From NCBI GenBank assembly GCA_040880525.1, contig JBBDIG010000048.1, positions 1 to 64,000 of the forward strand: 64,000 bases of DNA, written 5' to 3'. The DNA comes from Bacteroidia bacterium. GTDB taxonomy: Bacteria > Bacteroidota > Bacteroidia > CAILMK01 > JBBDIG01. The notes beneath the pieces were generated by a model. It made no database searches and was not told the DNA's origin. It worked only from the letters and a program-made list of their open reading frames with translations. Below are positions 8,861 to 17,504 of this stretch, piece by piece (the first letter of the stretch is position 1; each line of letters begins with the position of its first letter). The position numbers and the translations under genes were made by a program.

Positions 8861-11800
8861 ATGAGAAAATTCCTCCTTCTTCTCCCCCTCCTGTTTATGT
8901 CAGTCTACGCTTTTGCTCAGCGAACGCATTTCTCCGGTAGTATTAGCAGCTTCCCGAAAGAGCTAAGCAAGGACTTCAGCAAAACGCCCAATCCAGCCTT
9001 TATTGAGAGCCTGAAAAAATTTGAAGATTTTTGGACAGCAGGATCCTACTCAGAACCGCAACAGCGAAAAATAATTGAAACCGCGGAACTAATGTATGCC
9101 AAGCGGCAAAAGAATGCAAGGGTGGTAGAACAATATGTCAATAATCTGCTGGCCTTTGAAGAGCACAATATTGATAGCTCAAAATTCAATGACTGGCATT
9201 TTATTCTAATGAAATTGCTGGAAGAAGATACGCGAAAGTTCAACCTGTTTAATCAAACCATTGAGGGGCTGTTCAGGCAGGAAGCTATTTATGCAAGCAG
9301 TTCAAAAACCTGGTTGGCCACCAATGAATATTCTCTGCTTTACAATGAACAACCGGTCGTCAGCTTTGGAAAATTCGATCTCAGATGCGTCACAAAAGGA
9401 GATACCATCACGATTTTCCAGACCAGCGGAAAACTCTACACCTCTGATAATATCTTCAAAGGTAAAGGCGGAAAGGTACTTTGGACCCGGTTCGGACTGC
9501 CGGAAGACGTTGTGTATGCTGAAATGGACGAATACCAGGTGGACGTCAATCAGCCTTTCTATTCAGTTGATAGCGTTACTTTTTTCCACAAGCAGTTTTT
9601 TGGTGACAGAGCCATAAAAGGACGGCTGGAAGACAAAGCATTCATCGGAGTGCAGGACGAGAACAGTTCCTACCCCCGATTCACCGCCTTCGAGAGAACC
9701 TTTAAGATTGATGACCTCGCTGAGAATGTGTTCTATGAAGGTGGATTCCAAATGGAAGGCGGCAAACTTCAGGGAATTGGCGGGCCCGATTACGATGCCA
9801 GCATTATGATCACTTATAATGGCGTTCCCACCTTCAGAGCACGCTCCAAGATTTTCACCTTGCTTCCTGACCGAATTCATTCTTCCCGGGCGCGCTGCTC
9901 TATCTACCTCGGTGAAGAAGATTCCATTTATCATCCTCAGCTTTATTTTCAGTATTTAATAGAAGACAAGGAGCTTACTGCCTCCAGAAGGGATGAAGGC
10001 TTATACCAGGCGCCATTTTTTGACAGCTATCATGGCCTGGAAATGTACTACGAGGGTATTGTCTGGAAAGTGGAGCAGCCAATGATCAATATGAAGCTGA
10101 TCACCAACACGGAAGGCGAGGCTATTTTTGAATCTACCAACTATTTTCGCGATACGCGCTATGACCGTATCCAGAGTATTCTCGACTACAACCCACTGGC
10201 GGTAATAAAGCATTTTGCTGAGCGCATCGGCACCAAGGAATTTTCCATACAGGACCTGGCGAATAACATGGGCGCAAAACCCAGCGATATTGAACGCCTT
10301 GTAATTCTCCTCAGCAACGAGGGCTACCTCTACTATGACATAAATAATGGCTGGATAAGCCTGAAGGATAAGCTCTTTCATTATGTGAATTCGCACCATG
10401 GCCGGGATGATTATGATGTGATCCGTTTCAAATCCATCATCAGCAAACTGGCAAATGCCAGCCTCAGCCTCGAAACATTTAACCTTACGCTGCAAGGCGT
10501 TCCCACTGCCCTTCTCAGCGATTCACAAAAAACCTGGATCGTTCCCAAGGACCAAACGATTATTCTTAAGAAGAACCTTGATATGGAATTTGATGGTCAT
10601 GTGCATTCAGGCCGTTTTGATTTTTATGGGGAAAAATTCAAACTGGATTACAAGCAGTTCAGAATTGCCCTCGACAATGTGGATTCTGTAAAATTTGTTT
10701 TTCCTGAAAAAGATGATAACGATGTAACCCGATATAAGCAAATTAAAACGGTACTTCAAAATGTGAAAGGATATCTATACATAGATCAACCTTTTAATAA
10801 ATCAGGATTAAAAGATTTTTCTGAATATCCCATTTTTGAATGTACCAAATCTGCCAACGTATTTTATGATAATCCCGCCATTCACCAGGGCGTTTACAAT
10901 CGTGAAGAGTTCTTCTTTACCATCCGTCCCTTTACGATTGACAGCCTCGATAACTTTACCATACAGGGTTTGACTTTTGGCGGCACGCTGCATTCGGCCA
11001 ATATTATCCCTGATATAGAAAGTGAACTCGTGATCCAGGATGATTACTCACTCGGTCTCACTGAAACTTCCCCATCAGGAGGTTGGCCGCTTTACGGTGG
11101 CAAAGGCACAGGTGACATGGTGGTGAACCTGAGCAACAAAGGCTTCAGAGCTACAGGAGAAGTAGAATACCTCGCTTCAACAAACAAGTCCAGCGATATT
11201 ATCTTCTTTCCCGATTCTATGAACTCAAATTCAGAAGAGTTCTCAATTCCTGATCCTGGTAAAGATATATATCCGAAAGTGGCGGGAAGAAATGTGCAGA
11301 CCCACTGGATACCTTATGCTGATACAATGGATATAAGGCAGAAAGCAGAGCCATTCCTGCTTTACACGGAAAATATCGTATACAATGGAGATTTGATCCT
11401 AACCCCTCAACGGCTTGCCGGGAAAGGTGAACTTTACTACAAGCGGGGAATCATGGCTTCAAACCTTTTTGCTTTTTACAGAAAGGATATAAAAGCAGAG
11501 ACCGCTTCGTTTAAGATCCATACCATCGAAGATTCCACTTTATTGGCATTCAACACGCCCAACATTCAAATGGAGCTTAATCTTCCAAATCAAAAGCTGA
11601 CAGGCACTTCCAACCTAAATACGGTAACCACTGAAATGCCCAGAAACGTTTACGCCACCTCATTGGAAAATATGGAGTGGGATATTGCCAAAGAAAATTT
11701 GCGTTTGGAAAAGGGCAAAAGCCAGGCGGTTGAGGATGCCGTTTTCCTTTCCTGGCACAATGACCAGGATTCATTGCGCTATTCCGTGGGCAATGCTGAC

Positions 11801-13237
11801 CTGAATCTGAAAAATTACCTTATCGCTGCGCATGAAGTACCGCTAATTAAAGTTGCAGATTCTCACGTGTTTCCTGACAGCCAGAATGTTTACGTAGAGG
11901 CCGGTGCGAATATGCGGGTCCTTAAAAATTCTGAACTGAAAACGGACACTCTTCACAACCTCCACCGTATTTACGAAGCCAGCATCAAAGTAGAAGGCAG
12001 GAAAAGCATGAATGGCTCCGGCATCTACGACTACGTGGATGGCAGTGAAAAAACCTACAAAATTGACATGAAGGCCATAGGCGTAAACATTGAGGGCCAG
12101 ACCATTGCAACGGGGCAGGTATCGGATTCTTCCGATTTCCAATTGGATGAAAAATTTGATTACAAAGGAGATGTTGAATTACTAAGTATTCGGAAACATC
12201 TCAATTTCAATGGTTTCATACTGGCGATGCATAAATTCCCCCAGCTACGCACAACCTGGTTTCGCTACAACGATGAGATAAAGCCAGATTCACTGTACTT
12301 CACCATTGATACTGCAACAAAAAGTGAAGACCGCCTTGAAATCTTCGCGGCCGTCTGCCTTGCTACAGATTCTCAGCATGTATACAATGTGTTTCTTGGT
12401 AGAAAAAAGCAGTACAGCCATCCGGAATATTTCAGAGCGAAAGGCGTCCTTTTCTATGACAAAGCCAGGCAGTCCTTTGTAATTGCTGATCCTGACAAAT
12501 TATATAATAATGCAACAGAAGGAATTTTCTATCGCTTTAATGACCGCACAGGAGATGTGTATGCCGAAGGCCCGCTGAACCTGGCTGGCAACATGCGCGA
12601 TGTAACTTCACGTTCAGCAGGCAAAGTAAATTTCAGTCCCTCAGATTCTCAGTTTGTATTTGATGTAGTTATGACTGTGAACTTTGGTTTTGATAATACT
12701 GCATTAAAGCTGATGACCGACTCACTGCAGCAATTTGGAACCGGATTGCCGGCTCCTGAAAATAGCTCAGATCTCGCAATGCTTGGCCTCTCCACTTTGG
12801 TGGAAGATGAAAAAGACAAAGAAAAGGTGCTGGCCAGCGCACAAGGCGGCCTTATCCCTGATGATAAAGCCCTGAAGTCCACGCTGCTTTTCACCAATGT
12901 CCGATTTGTTTGGGACCAACAAACAGAATCTCTTCACACTACGGAAAAAGTGGGCCTTGCCAATGTGGACGGAAGATCTGTAAACAAGGTACTTTATGGT
13001 GCCATTGATATTAGCACTAAACGAGCAGGCGATAAATTCACCATTCTGATGGAAACCCAGCCCGGACAATTCTATTATTTCTATTATTATTATGGTACAA
13101 TGTATTCTCTTTCATCAGACAAAGAATTTATTACTGCCGTGCGTGAGGGCGCCAATAAAACAAACAAAGGCAAATATCGGGTCCGGGTAGCCACCAAACG
13201 ACAAAAAGACATTTTTGTACGGGATATGGAAATCTAA
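8861..13237 (+). CDS. Large exported protein of unknown function (1458 aa)
   Basis: Not recognised. A 1458-aa protein with a clear Sec signal peptide (MRKFLLLLPLLFMSVYAFAQ, cleavage after AFA). There is no lipobox, no internal membrane helix and no T9SS C-terminal domain that I can identify. It ends in a basic tail (Y-R-V-R-V-A-T-K-R-Q-K-D). Most of it reads as beta-strands with repeated OstA/beta-solenoid-like phrases, such as Y-L-G-E-E-D-S-I-Y-H-P-Q-L-Y-F and R-A-K-G-V-L-F-Y-D-K-A. An alpha-helical island at about residues 448-530 resembles a winged helix (F-S-I-Q-D-L-A-N-N-M-G). It starts 12 bp after prmA and is probably co-transcribed. A periplasmic or outer-membrane structural or assembly role is inference only. 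Confidence 0.75.
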   Translation: MRKFLLLLPLLFMSVYAFAQRTHFSGSISSFPKELSKDFSKTPNPAFIESLKKFEDFWTAGSYSEPQQRKIIETAELMYAKRQKNARVVEQYVNNLLAFEEHNIDSSKFNDWHFILMKLLEEDTRKFNLFNQTIEGLFRQEAIYASSSKTWLATNEYSLLYNEQPVVSFGKFDLRCVTKGDTITIFQTSGKLYTSDNIFKGKGGKVLWTRFGLPEDVVYAEMDEYQVDVNQPFYSVDSVTFFHKQFFGDRAIKGRLEDKAFIGVQDENSSYPRFTAFERTFKIDDLAENVFYEGGFQMEGGKLQGIGGPDYDASIMITYNGVPTFRARSKIFTLLPDRIHSSRARCSIYLGEEDSIYHPQLYFQYLIEDKELTASRRDEGLYQAPFFDSYHGLEMYYEGIVWKVEQPMINMKLITNTEGEAIFESTNYFRDTRYDRIQSILDYNPLAVIKHFAERIGTKEFSIQDLANNMGAKPSDIERLVILLSNEGYLYYDINNGWISLKDKLFHYVNSHHGRDDYDVIRFKSIISKLANASLSLETFNLTLQGVPTALLSDSQKTWIVPKDQTIILKKNLDMEFDGHVHSGRFDFYGEKFKLDYKQFRIALDNVDSVKFVFPEKDDNDVTRYKQIKTVLQNVKGYLYIDQPFNKSGLKDFSEYPIFECTKSANVFYDNPAIHQGVYNREEFFFTIRPFTIDSLDNFTIQGLTFGGTLHSANIIPDIESELVIQDDYSLGLTETSPSGGWPLYGGKGTGDMVVNLSNKGFRATGEVEYLASTNKSSDIIFFPDSMNSNSEEFSIPDPGKDIYPKVAGRNVQTHWIPYADTMDIRQKAEPFLLYTENIVYNGDLILTPQRLAGKGELYYKRGIMASNLFAFYRKDIKAETASFKIHTIEDSTLLAFNTPNIQMELNLPNQKLTGTSNLNTVTTEMPRNVYATSLENMEWDIAKENLRLEKGKSQAVEDAVFLSWHNDQDSLRYSVGNADLNLKNYLIAAHEVPLIKVADSHVFPDSQNVYVEAGANMRVLKNSELKTDTLHNLHRIYEASIKVEGRKSMNGSGIYDYVDGSEKTYKIDMKAIGVNIEGQTIATGQVSDSSDFQLDEKFDYKGDVELLSIRKHLNFNGFILAMHKFPQLRTTWFRYNDEIKPDSLYFTIDTATKSEDRLEIFAAVCLATDSQHVYNVFLGRKKQYSHPEYFRAKGVLFYDKARQSFVIADPDKLYNNATEGIFYRFNDRTGDVYAEGPLNLAGNMRDVTSRSAGKVNFSPSDSQFVFDVVMTVNFGFDNTALKLMTDSLQQFGTGLPAPENSSDLAMLGLSTLVEDEKDKEKVLASAQGGLIPDDKALKSTLLFTNVRFVWDQQTESLHTTEKVGLANVDGRSVNKVLYGAIDISTKRAGDKFTILMETQPGQFYYFYYYYGTMYSLSSDKEFITAVREGANKTNKGKYRVRVATKRQKDIFVRDMEI

Positions 13238-13386
13238 TGCATTGCCCTTTTCTGTTCACCTATACATTGTTATGACAATGCTTTAATAATCATTAATTAC
13301 CGCGAATATCATTATTTGATTTTTTTGGATAATTGTTCTCTACTCCCAGATCACTGAAATTTGCAAAGAACTCAAACCTCATTATC

Positions 13387-14061
13387 ATGGCTGTTATCCT
13401 CGCTCCCTCCATTCTTTCTGCTGACTTTGGCAATCTTCAGCGAGACATTGAAATGCTGAATCGCAGCCAGGCCGACTGGATTCATGTGGATATTATGGAT
13501 GGCCGTTTTGTACCCAATATCTCCTTTGGTTTTCCGGTAATGCAGGTGTTGAAGCAGCACGCCAAAAAGCCCCTCGATGTCCACCTGATGATCGTAGAGC
13601 CGGAAAAGTATATAGAAAGATTTGTCGAAGCCGGAGCGTCAATTATTACCGTACACTATGAAACCTGTCCGCACCTTCATCGCACCATACAGCAAATTCA
13701 TGAAACGGGGATTAAGGCAGGTGTAAGCATTAACCCACATACCCCTATTTCCCTTTTGAAGAACATTGTACCTCATCTCGATCTGGTACTTCTGATGTCA
13801 GTAAATCCCGGCTTTGCCGCACAAAAGTTTATCCCGGAAACGCATCACAAATTGCAGGAACTCCGGCATCTCATCCAGGAACAAAACAGCCAGGCACGTA
13901 TCGAATTGGATGGAGGAGTCAATCTGGAGAATGCCGCAGACCTTGCAGCCAGCGGAGCCGATATTCTTGTAGCCGGTAACGCCATTTTCTCCTCCAGCGA
14001 TCCGGAAGCCACCATTGCAGCATTCAAGAAAGCAGATCGCGAAAGAAGCCACATCGTTTGA
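13387..14061 (+). CDS. rpe: Ribulose-phosphate 3-epimerase
   Basis: A 224-aa TIM-barrel enzyme that interconverts D-ribulose 5-phosphate and D-xylulose 5-phosphate in the pentose phosphate pathway. Signatures are LAPSILSADFGNL (residues 5-17), H-V-D-I-M-D-G-R-F-V-P-N-I-S-F-G (about 36-51) with metal-binding His and Asp, L-D-V-H-L-M-I-V, V-N-P-G-F-A-A-Q-K-F, and E-L-D-G-G-V-N. The start at MAVILAPS was chosen over an upstream TTG that would add 18 unconserved residues. It converges on the RES toxin gene with only 18 bp between the two stops. Confidence 0.96.
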   Translation: MAVILAPSILSADFGNLQRDIEMLNRSQADWIHVDIMDGRFVPNISFGFPVMQVLKQHAKKPLDVHLMIVEPEKYIERFVEAGASIITVHYETCPHLHRTIQQIHETGIKAGVSINPHTPISLLKNIVPHLDLVLLMSVNPGFAAQKFIPETHHKLQELRHLIQEQNSQARIELDGGVNLENAADLAASGADILVAGNAIFSSSDPEATIAAFKKADRERSHIV

Positions 14062-14079
14062 TCTTTTTAGAAAGACCGC

Positions 14080-14535
14080 TCAGGATTTTATTCGGGGATC
14101 GAAAAGGAAAGGTTCCGATTCCAGCAACGAGACAAAACGAAATTCTGGATGCAAAGGGTTGATCAGGACGTTATTTTCGCCTTTGATCAACGCAGACGGT
14201 ACGCGCAGCAGCAATGATGAAAGCGATGCAGCCCATCTGTCGCCAAAGGGCCGGCAAAGATCGTAAGCTGCCGGGTCTGACGCACTCCATCCCTCGTGCA
14301 ATTCCGGAATTTTCAAGGTATCGCAAAATATTTGATCCGGAACGTAAATCACCATAATGCGAAATGCTGCCAGAAGTGACACCTCATTATGATGAACAAT
14401 ATTTTCCAGGCATGCGAGAGAACGATGTGATGCAGTATAAATTACTCTGACACCCGTTGAATTCCAGCGTGCAGCGCGGCCAGAAGCCACGAGGTCGCCA
14501 GCCCACTTAGCCAATGTTATCCGGTAAAGCTCCAT
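14080..14535 (-). CDS. RES-domain toxin
   Basis: A 151-aa protein with the RES family core. The signature G-R-A-A-R-W-N-S-x-G-x-R-V-I-Y-T-A is at about residues 18-34, with the Arg and Tyr that characterise the fold, followed by S-L-A-C-L-E-N-I-V-H-H. The RES Ser/Glu positions also appear to be kept. Studied RES toxins degrade NAD+ or ADP-ribosylate metabolic enzymes, causing bacteriostasis. The ATG directly abuts the antitoxin stop codon (14536-14538), so the antitoxin is translated first, the usual order for Xre-RES type II modules. Length is normal and no lesion is visible, so it is probably active. Confidence 0.92.
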   Translation of the reverse strand: MELYRITLAKWAGDLVASGRAARWNSTGVRVIYTASHRSLACLENIVHHNEVSLLAAFRIMVIYVPDQIFCDTLKIPELHEGWSASDPAAYDLCRPFGDRWAASLSSLLLRVPSALIKGENNVLINPLHPEFRFVSLLESEPFLFDPRIKS

Positions 14536-15165
14536 TCAGGCAGTAGCTCCAAATTCAATCTTCAACAACTCCTCATAAATAAGGTCTATACCTGTGGAAG
14601 AACTAATATAAGAAAGAGGCGGCTTATTCCCCAGACCGTATGCAGGTTCAGCAAGCCATTTATTGAATTGCTCCCTGGACTGAAAAATCTCAATTCCTTT
14701 AAAATATAGCTCCTTTAATTTTATCATGGTTTCTACAGATCTTGTGGGCAGATACCTCTTTTCCTGCCGGTATGATGTCAAGGTTTTAGGCGTCATCTCA
14801 AAAACTCTTTCAGCCAAAACCTTAAGGGGCAATGCCGTGATTTTTAATAGTTCATCTATGAGAATATGCGAGGCTATGTTGCCTCCTAGTAAATTCAGGA
14901 GTTCGGCCTTGGAAATAGTTTCCTTATAACTGGAAATATAGGAAAGAACAGGCTCGTTCACTGTGATGGGGGCTTCTGGGGTCAGTTCAAAATTAGTTTC
15001 CTTATGCCCTGGGGAAAAAGATCCCAATCCTGATAGAGAGACAGGCTCTCCGGCATCTAGGGCACTTTTCACGGCCTTAATGAAAGATTCCAAAGCCTGA
15101 GCGGCCTCAACCTCTGTCAGGTTAGCATCTTTTGCCATTTTCTTTATTATATCAGACTTTTTCAT
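14536..15165 (-). CDS. RES-module antitoxin: HU-like N-terminus plus HTH and DUF2384 (MbcA/ParS/Xre)
   Basis: A 209-aa protein with two parts. Residues 1-55 read as an HU/IHF-type domain (MKKSDIIKKMAKDANLTEVE, A-L-E-S-F, V-S-L-S-G-L-G-S-F matching the HU V-G-F-G-S-F turn), followed by a short beta segment to about 80. The long DNA-intercalating HU arm (R-x-G-R-N-P) is missing. Residues ~90-209 are a typical Xre/MbcA antitoxin: an HTH (L-L-K-I-T-A-L-P-L-K-V-L-A-E-R-V), then DUF2384 with F-N-K-W-L, P-P-L-S-Y-I and the C-terminal G-I-D-L-I-Y-E-E-L-L-K-I-E-F-G that caps the toxin active site. The start was placed at the HU-like methionine; the frame is open 75 bp upstream but that stretch is not HU-like. 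Antitoxin function follows from the domain and the adjacency. The role of the HU-like part is unknown. Confidence 0.87.
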   Translation of the reverse strand: MKKSDIIKKMAKDANLTEVEAAQALESFIKAVKSALDAGEPVSLSGLGSFSPGHKETNFELTPEAPITVNEPVLSYISSYKETISKAELLNLLGGNIASHILIDELLKITALPLKVLAERVFEMTPKTLTSYRQEKRYLPTRSVETMIKLKELYFKGIEIFQSREQFNKWLAEPAYGLGNKPPLSYISSSTGIDLIYEELLKIEFGATA

Positions 15166-15251
15166 GCAGCATGTATTTTTACTCTTTTGAAGCCGTAAAT
15201 TTACTCCGATCTTCCCGGACTTCCAAACTTTCATCATCATTTTTCCTGGGG

Positions 15252-15279
15252 TTGATGATCTGTGGAAAATTGATCTTTG
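15252..15279 (+). promoter_or_regulatory. Candidate pabB promoter
   Basis: TTG at 15252-15254 and GATCTTTG at 15272-15279, 17 bp apart, give an imperfect match to the -33/-7 pattern (first base of TAnnTTTG is wrong). It lies 16 bp before the pabB ATG, in the divergent gap shared with the antitoxin gene. Confidence 0.4.
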
Positions 15280-15295
15280 CCACCAATAAAGAACA

Positions 15296-16603
15296 ATGCT
15301 CGGTACTTATACACTTAGCGATCATCATCAATTTATGCTGAAGGCGTTAAACTGGCTTCAACAATTTGAGGTATGCTGTATACTCAACAGCAATGGCTAT
15401 TATCAGAAACAGAGCGATCCAGCGAAGCATCAATATTATCATAGCTACGACCTCATTATCGCGGCTGAGGCCAGGCAGGAATTGACCTTGAAACCTCCCG
15501 TCTTTTCCAGGCTTCAGAAATTTATTAAGCATCACAACAGTTGGCTGTTTGGCTATTTGGGATTTGATCTTAAAAATGAAACCGAACACTTGGAGAGCCA
15601 CAATGAAGATCACCTGCACTTTCCTAATGCTTATTTCTTTGAACCTGAATTTCTGTTCTTATTGAAAGGAAAGAGTATAGAAATTATAGCAGATAAGCGG
15701 CAGCCAAAGTTTCTTCTGGAGGAGGTAATGGCCTGCACTCCTATACAGCGACCGGAAACTACCAAAATTTCCCAATCCATATTTCAAAATAGGATCAGCA
15801 AGGATAAATATCTGGAAACCGTAGAGCACATCCGTCAGCACATTATTGAAGGTGACGTGTACGAAATGAACTTCTGCCAGGAGTTTTACATGGAGAATAT
15901 GCAGGCAGACCCTTTTCAGCTTTACCTTAATCTCTGCGAGATTTCACCTAATCCCTTTTCTGCCTTTTGTCGTATTCATGACAAATTTATTCTCAGCGCC
16001 AGCATGGAACGCTTTCTTAAAAAAGAAGGCTCCAGACTGATCAGTCAGCCGATAAAAGGTACGATAAGGCGCGGAACAACGGATGAAGAAGACCGGCAAC
16101 TCGCTCTTCAACTGCTCAATGATGAAAAAGAAAAGGCGGAAAACGTCATGATTGTAGATCTCGTACGAAATGATCTTTCCAAAAGCTGCCGCGTAGGAAG
16201 CGTAAAAGTGGAAGACCTCTTTGGCATATATCCTTTCCCGAATGTGCATCAGATGATTTCGACCATAGTAGGAGAACTGCGCGAGGAAGTGCATCCCGTA
16301 GCAGCCCTGTGCAATGCCTTTCCTATGGGGAGCATGACGGGAGCCCCCAAGCTCATGGCCATGAAACTTATTGAAAAATATGAAAATACCAGGCGGGGTG
16401 TTTTCTCAGGTGCCATCGGCTACTTCTCTCCTTCTCAGGATTTCGATTTCAATGTTGTGATCCGTACGCTGCTCTATGATGCAGCCACACAATACCTTTC
16501 TCTTACAGTAGGCAGCGCCATCACCTATGATTCCGTTCCTGAAAAAGAATATGAAGAATGTTTGCTAAAGATTGAAGCCATCAGGCAAATCCTGGAAAAA
16601 TAG
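15296..16603 (+). CDS. pabB: Aminodeoxychorismate synthase component I
   Basis: A 435-aa chorismate-utilising enzyme, predicted to make 4-amino-4-deoxychorismate for folate synthesis with a glutaminase partner not found in this window. Signatures run in order: I-R-Q-H-I-I-E-G-D-V-Y-E-M-N (about 180-193), S-A-S-M-E-R-F, S-Q-P-I-K-G-T-I-R-R-G, D-L-V-R-N-D-L-S-K, F-P-M-G-S-M-T-G-A-P-K and R-R-G-V-F-S-G-A-I-G-Y. The lysine in P-I-K-G-T is the PabB hallmark (anthranilate synthases usually have Ala), which supports PabB over TrpE. The N-terminal domain is short and divergent. The gene is alone, divergent from the toxin module. Confidence 0.9.
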   Translation: MLGTYTLSDHHQFMLKALNWLQQFEVCCILNSNGYYQKQSDPAKHQYYHSYDLIIAAEARQELTLKPPVFSRLQKFIKHHNSWLFGYLGFDLKNETEHLESHNEDHLHFPNAYFFEPEFLFLLKGKSIEIIADKRQPKFLLEEVMACTPIQRPETTKISQSIFQNRISKDKYLETVEHIRQHIIEGDVYEMNFCQEFYMENMQADPFQLYLNLCEISPNPFSAFCRIHDKFILSASMERFLKKEGSRLISQPIKGTIRRGTTDEEDRQLALQLLNDEKEKAENVMIVDLVRNDLSKSCRVGSVKVEDLFGIYPFPNVHQMISTIVGELREEVHPVAALCNAFPMGSMTGAPKLMAMKLIEKYENTRRGVFSGAIGYFSPSQDFDFNVVIRTLLYDAATQYLSLTVGSAITYDSVPEKEYEECLLKIEAIRQILEK

Positions 16604-16685
16604 TTCAGCTTCAATAATTAAAAATTTATATCGATATTTTTAATTCCAAGGATAAAATTGATCAGCATTTCTTGGGTAACCTGAT

Positions 16686-16714
16686 CTTTTGCGATTTAAG
16701 GTTAGATCGCAAAA
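16686..16714. repeat. Perfect 10-bp inverted repeat (hairpin) after pabB
   Basis: CTTTTGCGAT at 16686-16695 and ATCGCAAAAG at 16705-16714 form a perfect stem around a 9-base loop. No T tract follows on the plus strand, so it is not a standard terminator, although its place 82 bp after the pabB stop suggests 3'-end processing or termination. The rest of the 16604-16854 gap is AT-rich. Confidence 0.6.
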
Positions 16715-16781
16715 GCAAATACCAAATTCACGTTATTCAATTTTTCCGAAAAAGTAAAACCTGATCCTAAATTTATCCCAT

Positions 16782-16812
16782 AAAAAAAGCCCCCAAAACC
16801 GGAGGCCTTCTG
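16782..16812 (-). terminator. Rho-independent terminator of rplU-rpmA
   Basis: On the minus strand GCCTCC pairs with GGGGGC (one G-U), followed by seven T residues, 43 bp past the rpmA stop. Confidence 0.8.
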
Positions 16813-16854
16813 TTTTTCAAATAAAGCCAAAACTTTCCAAAAAAGATTTCTGAT

Positions 16855-17133
16855 CTAAGCTTTCGCAGCTTCCCTTTCAGCCTCTGAGAGAACTGATACG
16901 AAAGAACGGTCATTTCTCTTTTTGACAAACGTAACGATGCCATCCGTCAGGGCAAAGAGCGTATGGTCTTTACCCATACCTACATTCTTTCCCGGATGAT
17001 GGCGGGTGCCGCGCTGGCGAACGATAATATTACCTGCCTTCGCAGTTTGACTTCCGAAAATTTTTACTCCGAGTCGTTTACTTTCTGATTCGCGGCCGTT
17101 CGATGAACTGCCTGCACCTTTTTTATGGGCCAT
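16855..17133 (-). CDS. rpmA: 50S ribosomal protein L27
   Basis: A 92-aa protein beginning [20 protein letters not shown] with the L27 core L-G-V-K-I-F-G-S-Q and [16 protein letters not shown]. The N-terminal tail that reaches the peptidyl-transferase centre is present from MAHKKG, without the cleavable extension found in Firmicutes. It lies 7 bp downstream of rplU in the conserved rplU-rpmA order and shares the downstream terminator. Confidence 0.97.
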   Translation of the reverse strand: MAHKKGAGSSSNGRESESKRLGVKIFGSQTAKAGNIIVRQRGTRHHPGKNVGMGKDHTLFALTDGIVTFVKKRNDRSFVSVLSEAEREAAKA

Positions 17134-17140
17134 AACTTTT

Positions 17141-17455
17141 TTACTTTAGGATTTCCTGAACTTGTACCTGGGATAAATGCTGACGATGTCCGCGTTTTAC
17201 TTTGTAGCCTTTCCTGCGCTTTTTCTTGAAGATTATTACCTTATCACCTTTCTCCTGCTTCAGGATCTTCACCTTCACTTTGGCCTTGTCAATAGAAGGG
17301 CTGCCGATAGAAAAATTATCGCCATCTGCCATCAACATTACGTTACCAAGTTCCACAGTGTCACCTTCCTGGCCTTCAAGGCGATTCACAAAGAGTTTCT
17401 GGTCTTTCTCGACCTTAAATTGCTGACCTCCGATACTTATAATTGCGTACATCAT
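17141..17455 (-). CDS. rplU: 50S ribosomal protein L21
   Basis: A 104-aa ribosomal protein. It starts [20 protein letters not shown] (the second Met at 17452 is an equally good start) and carries the C-terminal [15 protein letters not shown] signature of L21. It is the first gene of rplU-rpmA. A TACCTTTG -7 element sits 17 bp upstream. Length is normal. Confidence 0.96.
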   Translation of the reverse strand: MMYAIISIGGQQFKVEKDQKLFVNRLEGQEGDTVELGNVMLMADGDNFSIGSPSIDKAKVKVKILKQEKGDKVIIFKKKRRKGYKVKRGHRQHLSQVQVQEILK

Positions 17456-17472
17456 TTCCTGATTTAGGGCTG

Positions 17473-17480
17473 CAAAGGTA
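17473..17480 (-). promoter_or_regulatory. -7 element of the rplU-rpmA promoter
   Basis: CAAAGGTA on the plus strand is TACCTTTG on the minus strand, an exact TAnnTTTG match just before the rplU start. No good TTTG is seen at the -33 distance, so the call rests on one box and its position. Confidence 0.5.
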
Positions 17481-17504
17481 AGGGAACTGAATAAATTTTT
17501 ATAC

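Noticed and set aside
10001-10495. Minus-strand open frame of 164 codons
   Set aside because: Antisense within the 1458-aa gene; no signal, motif or start context.
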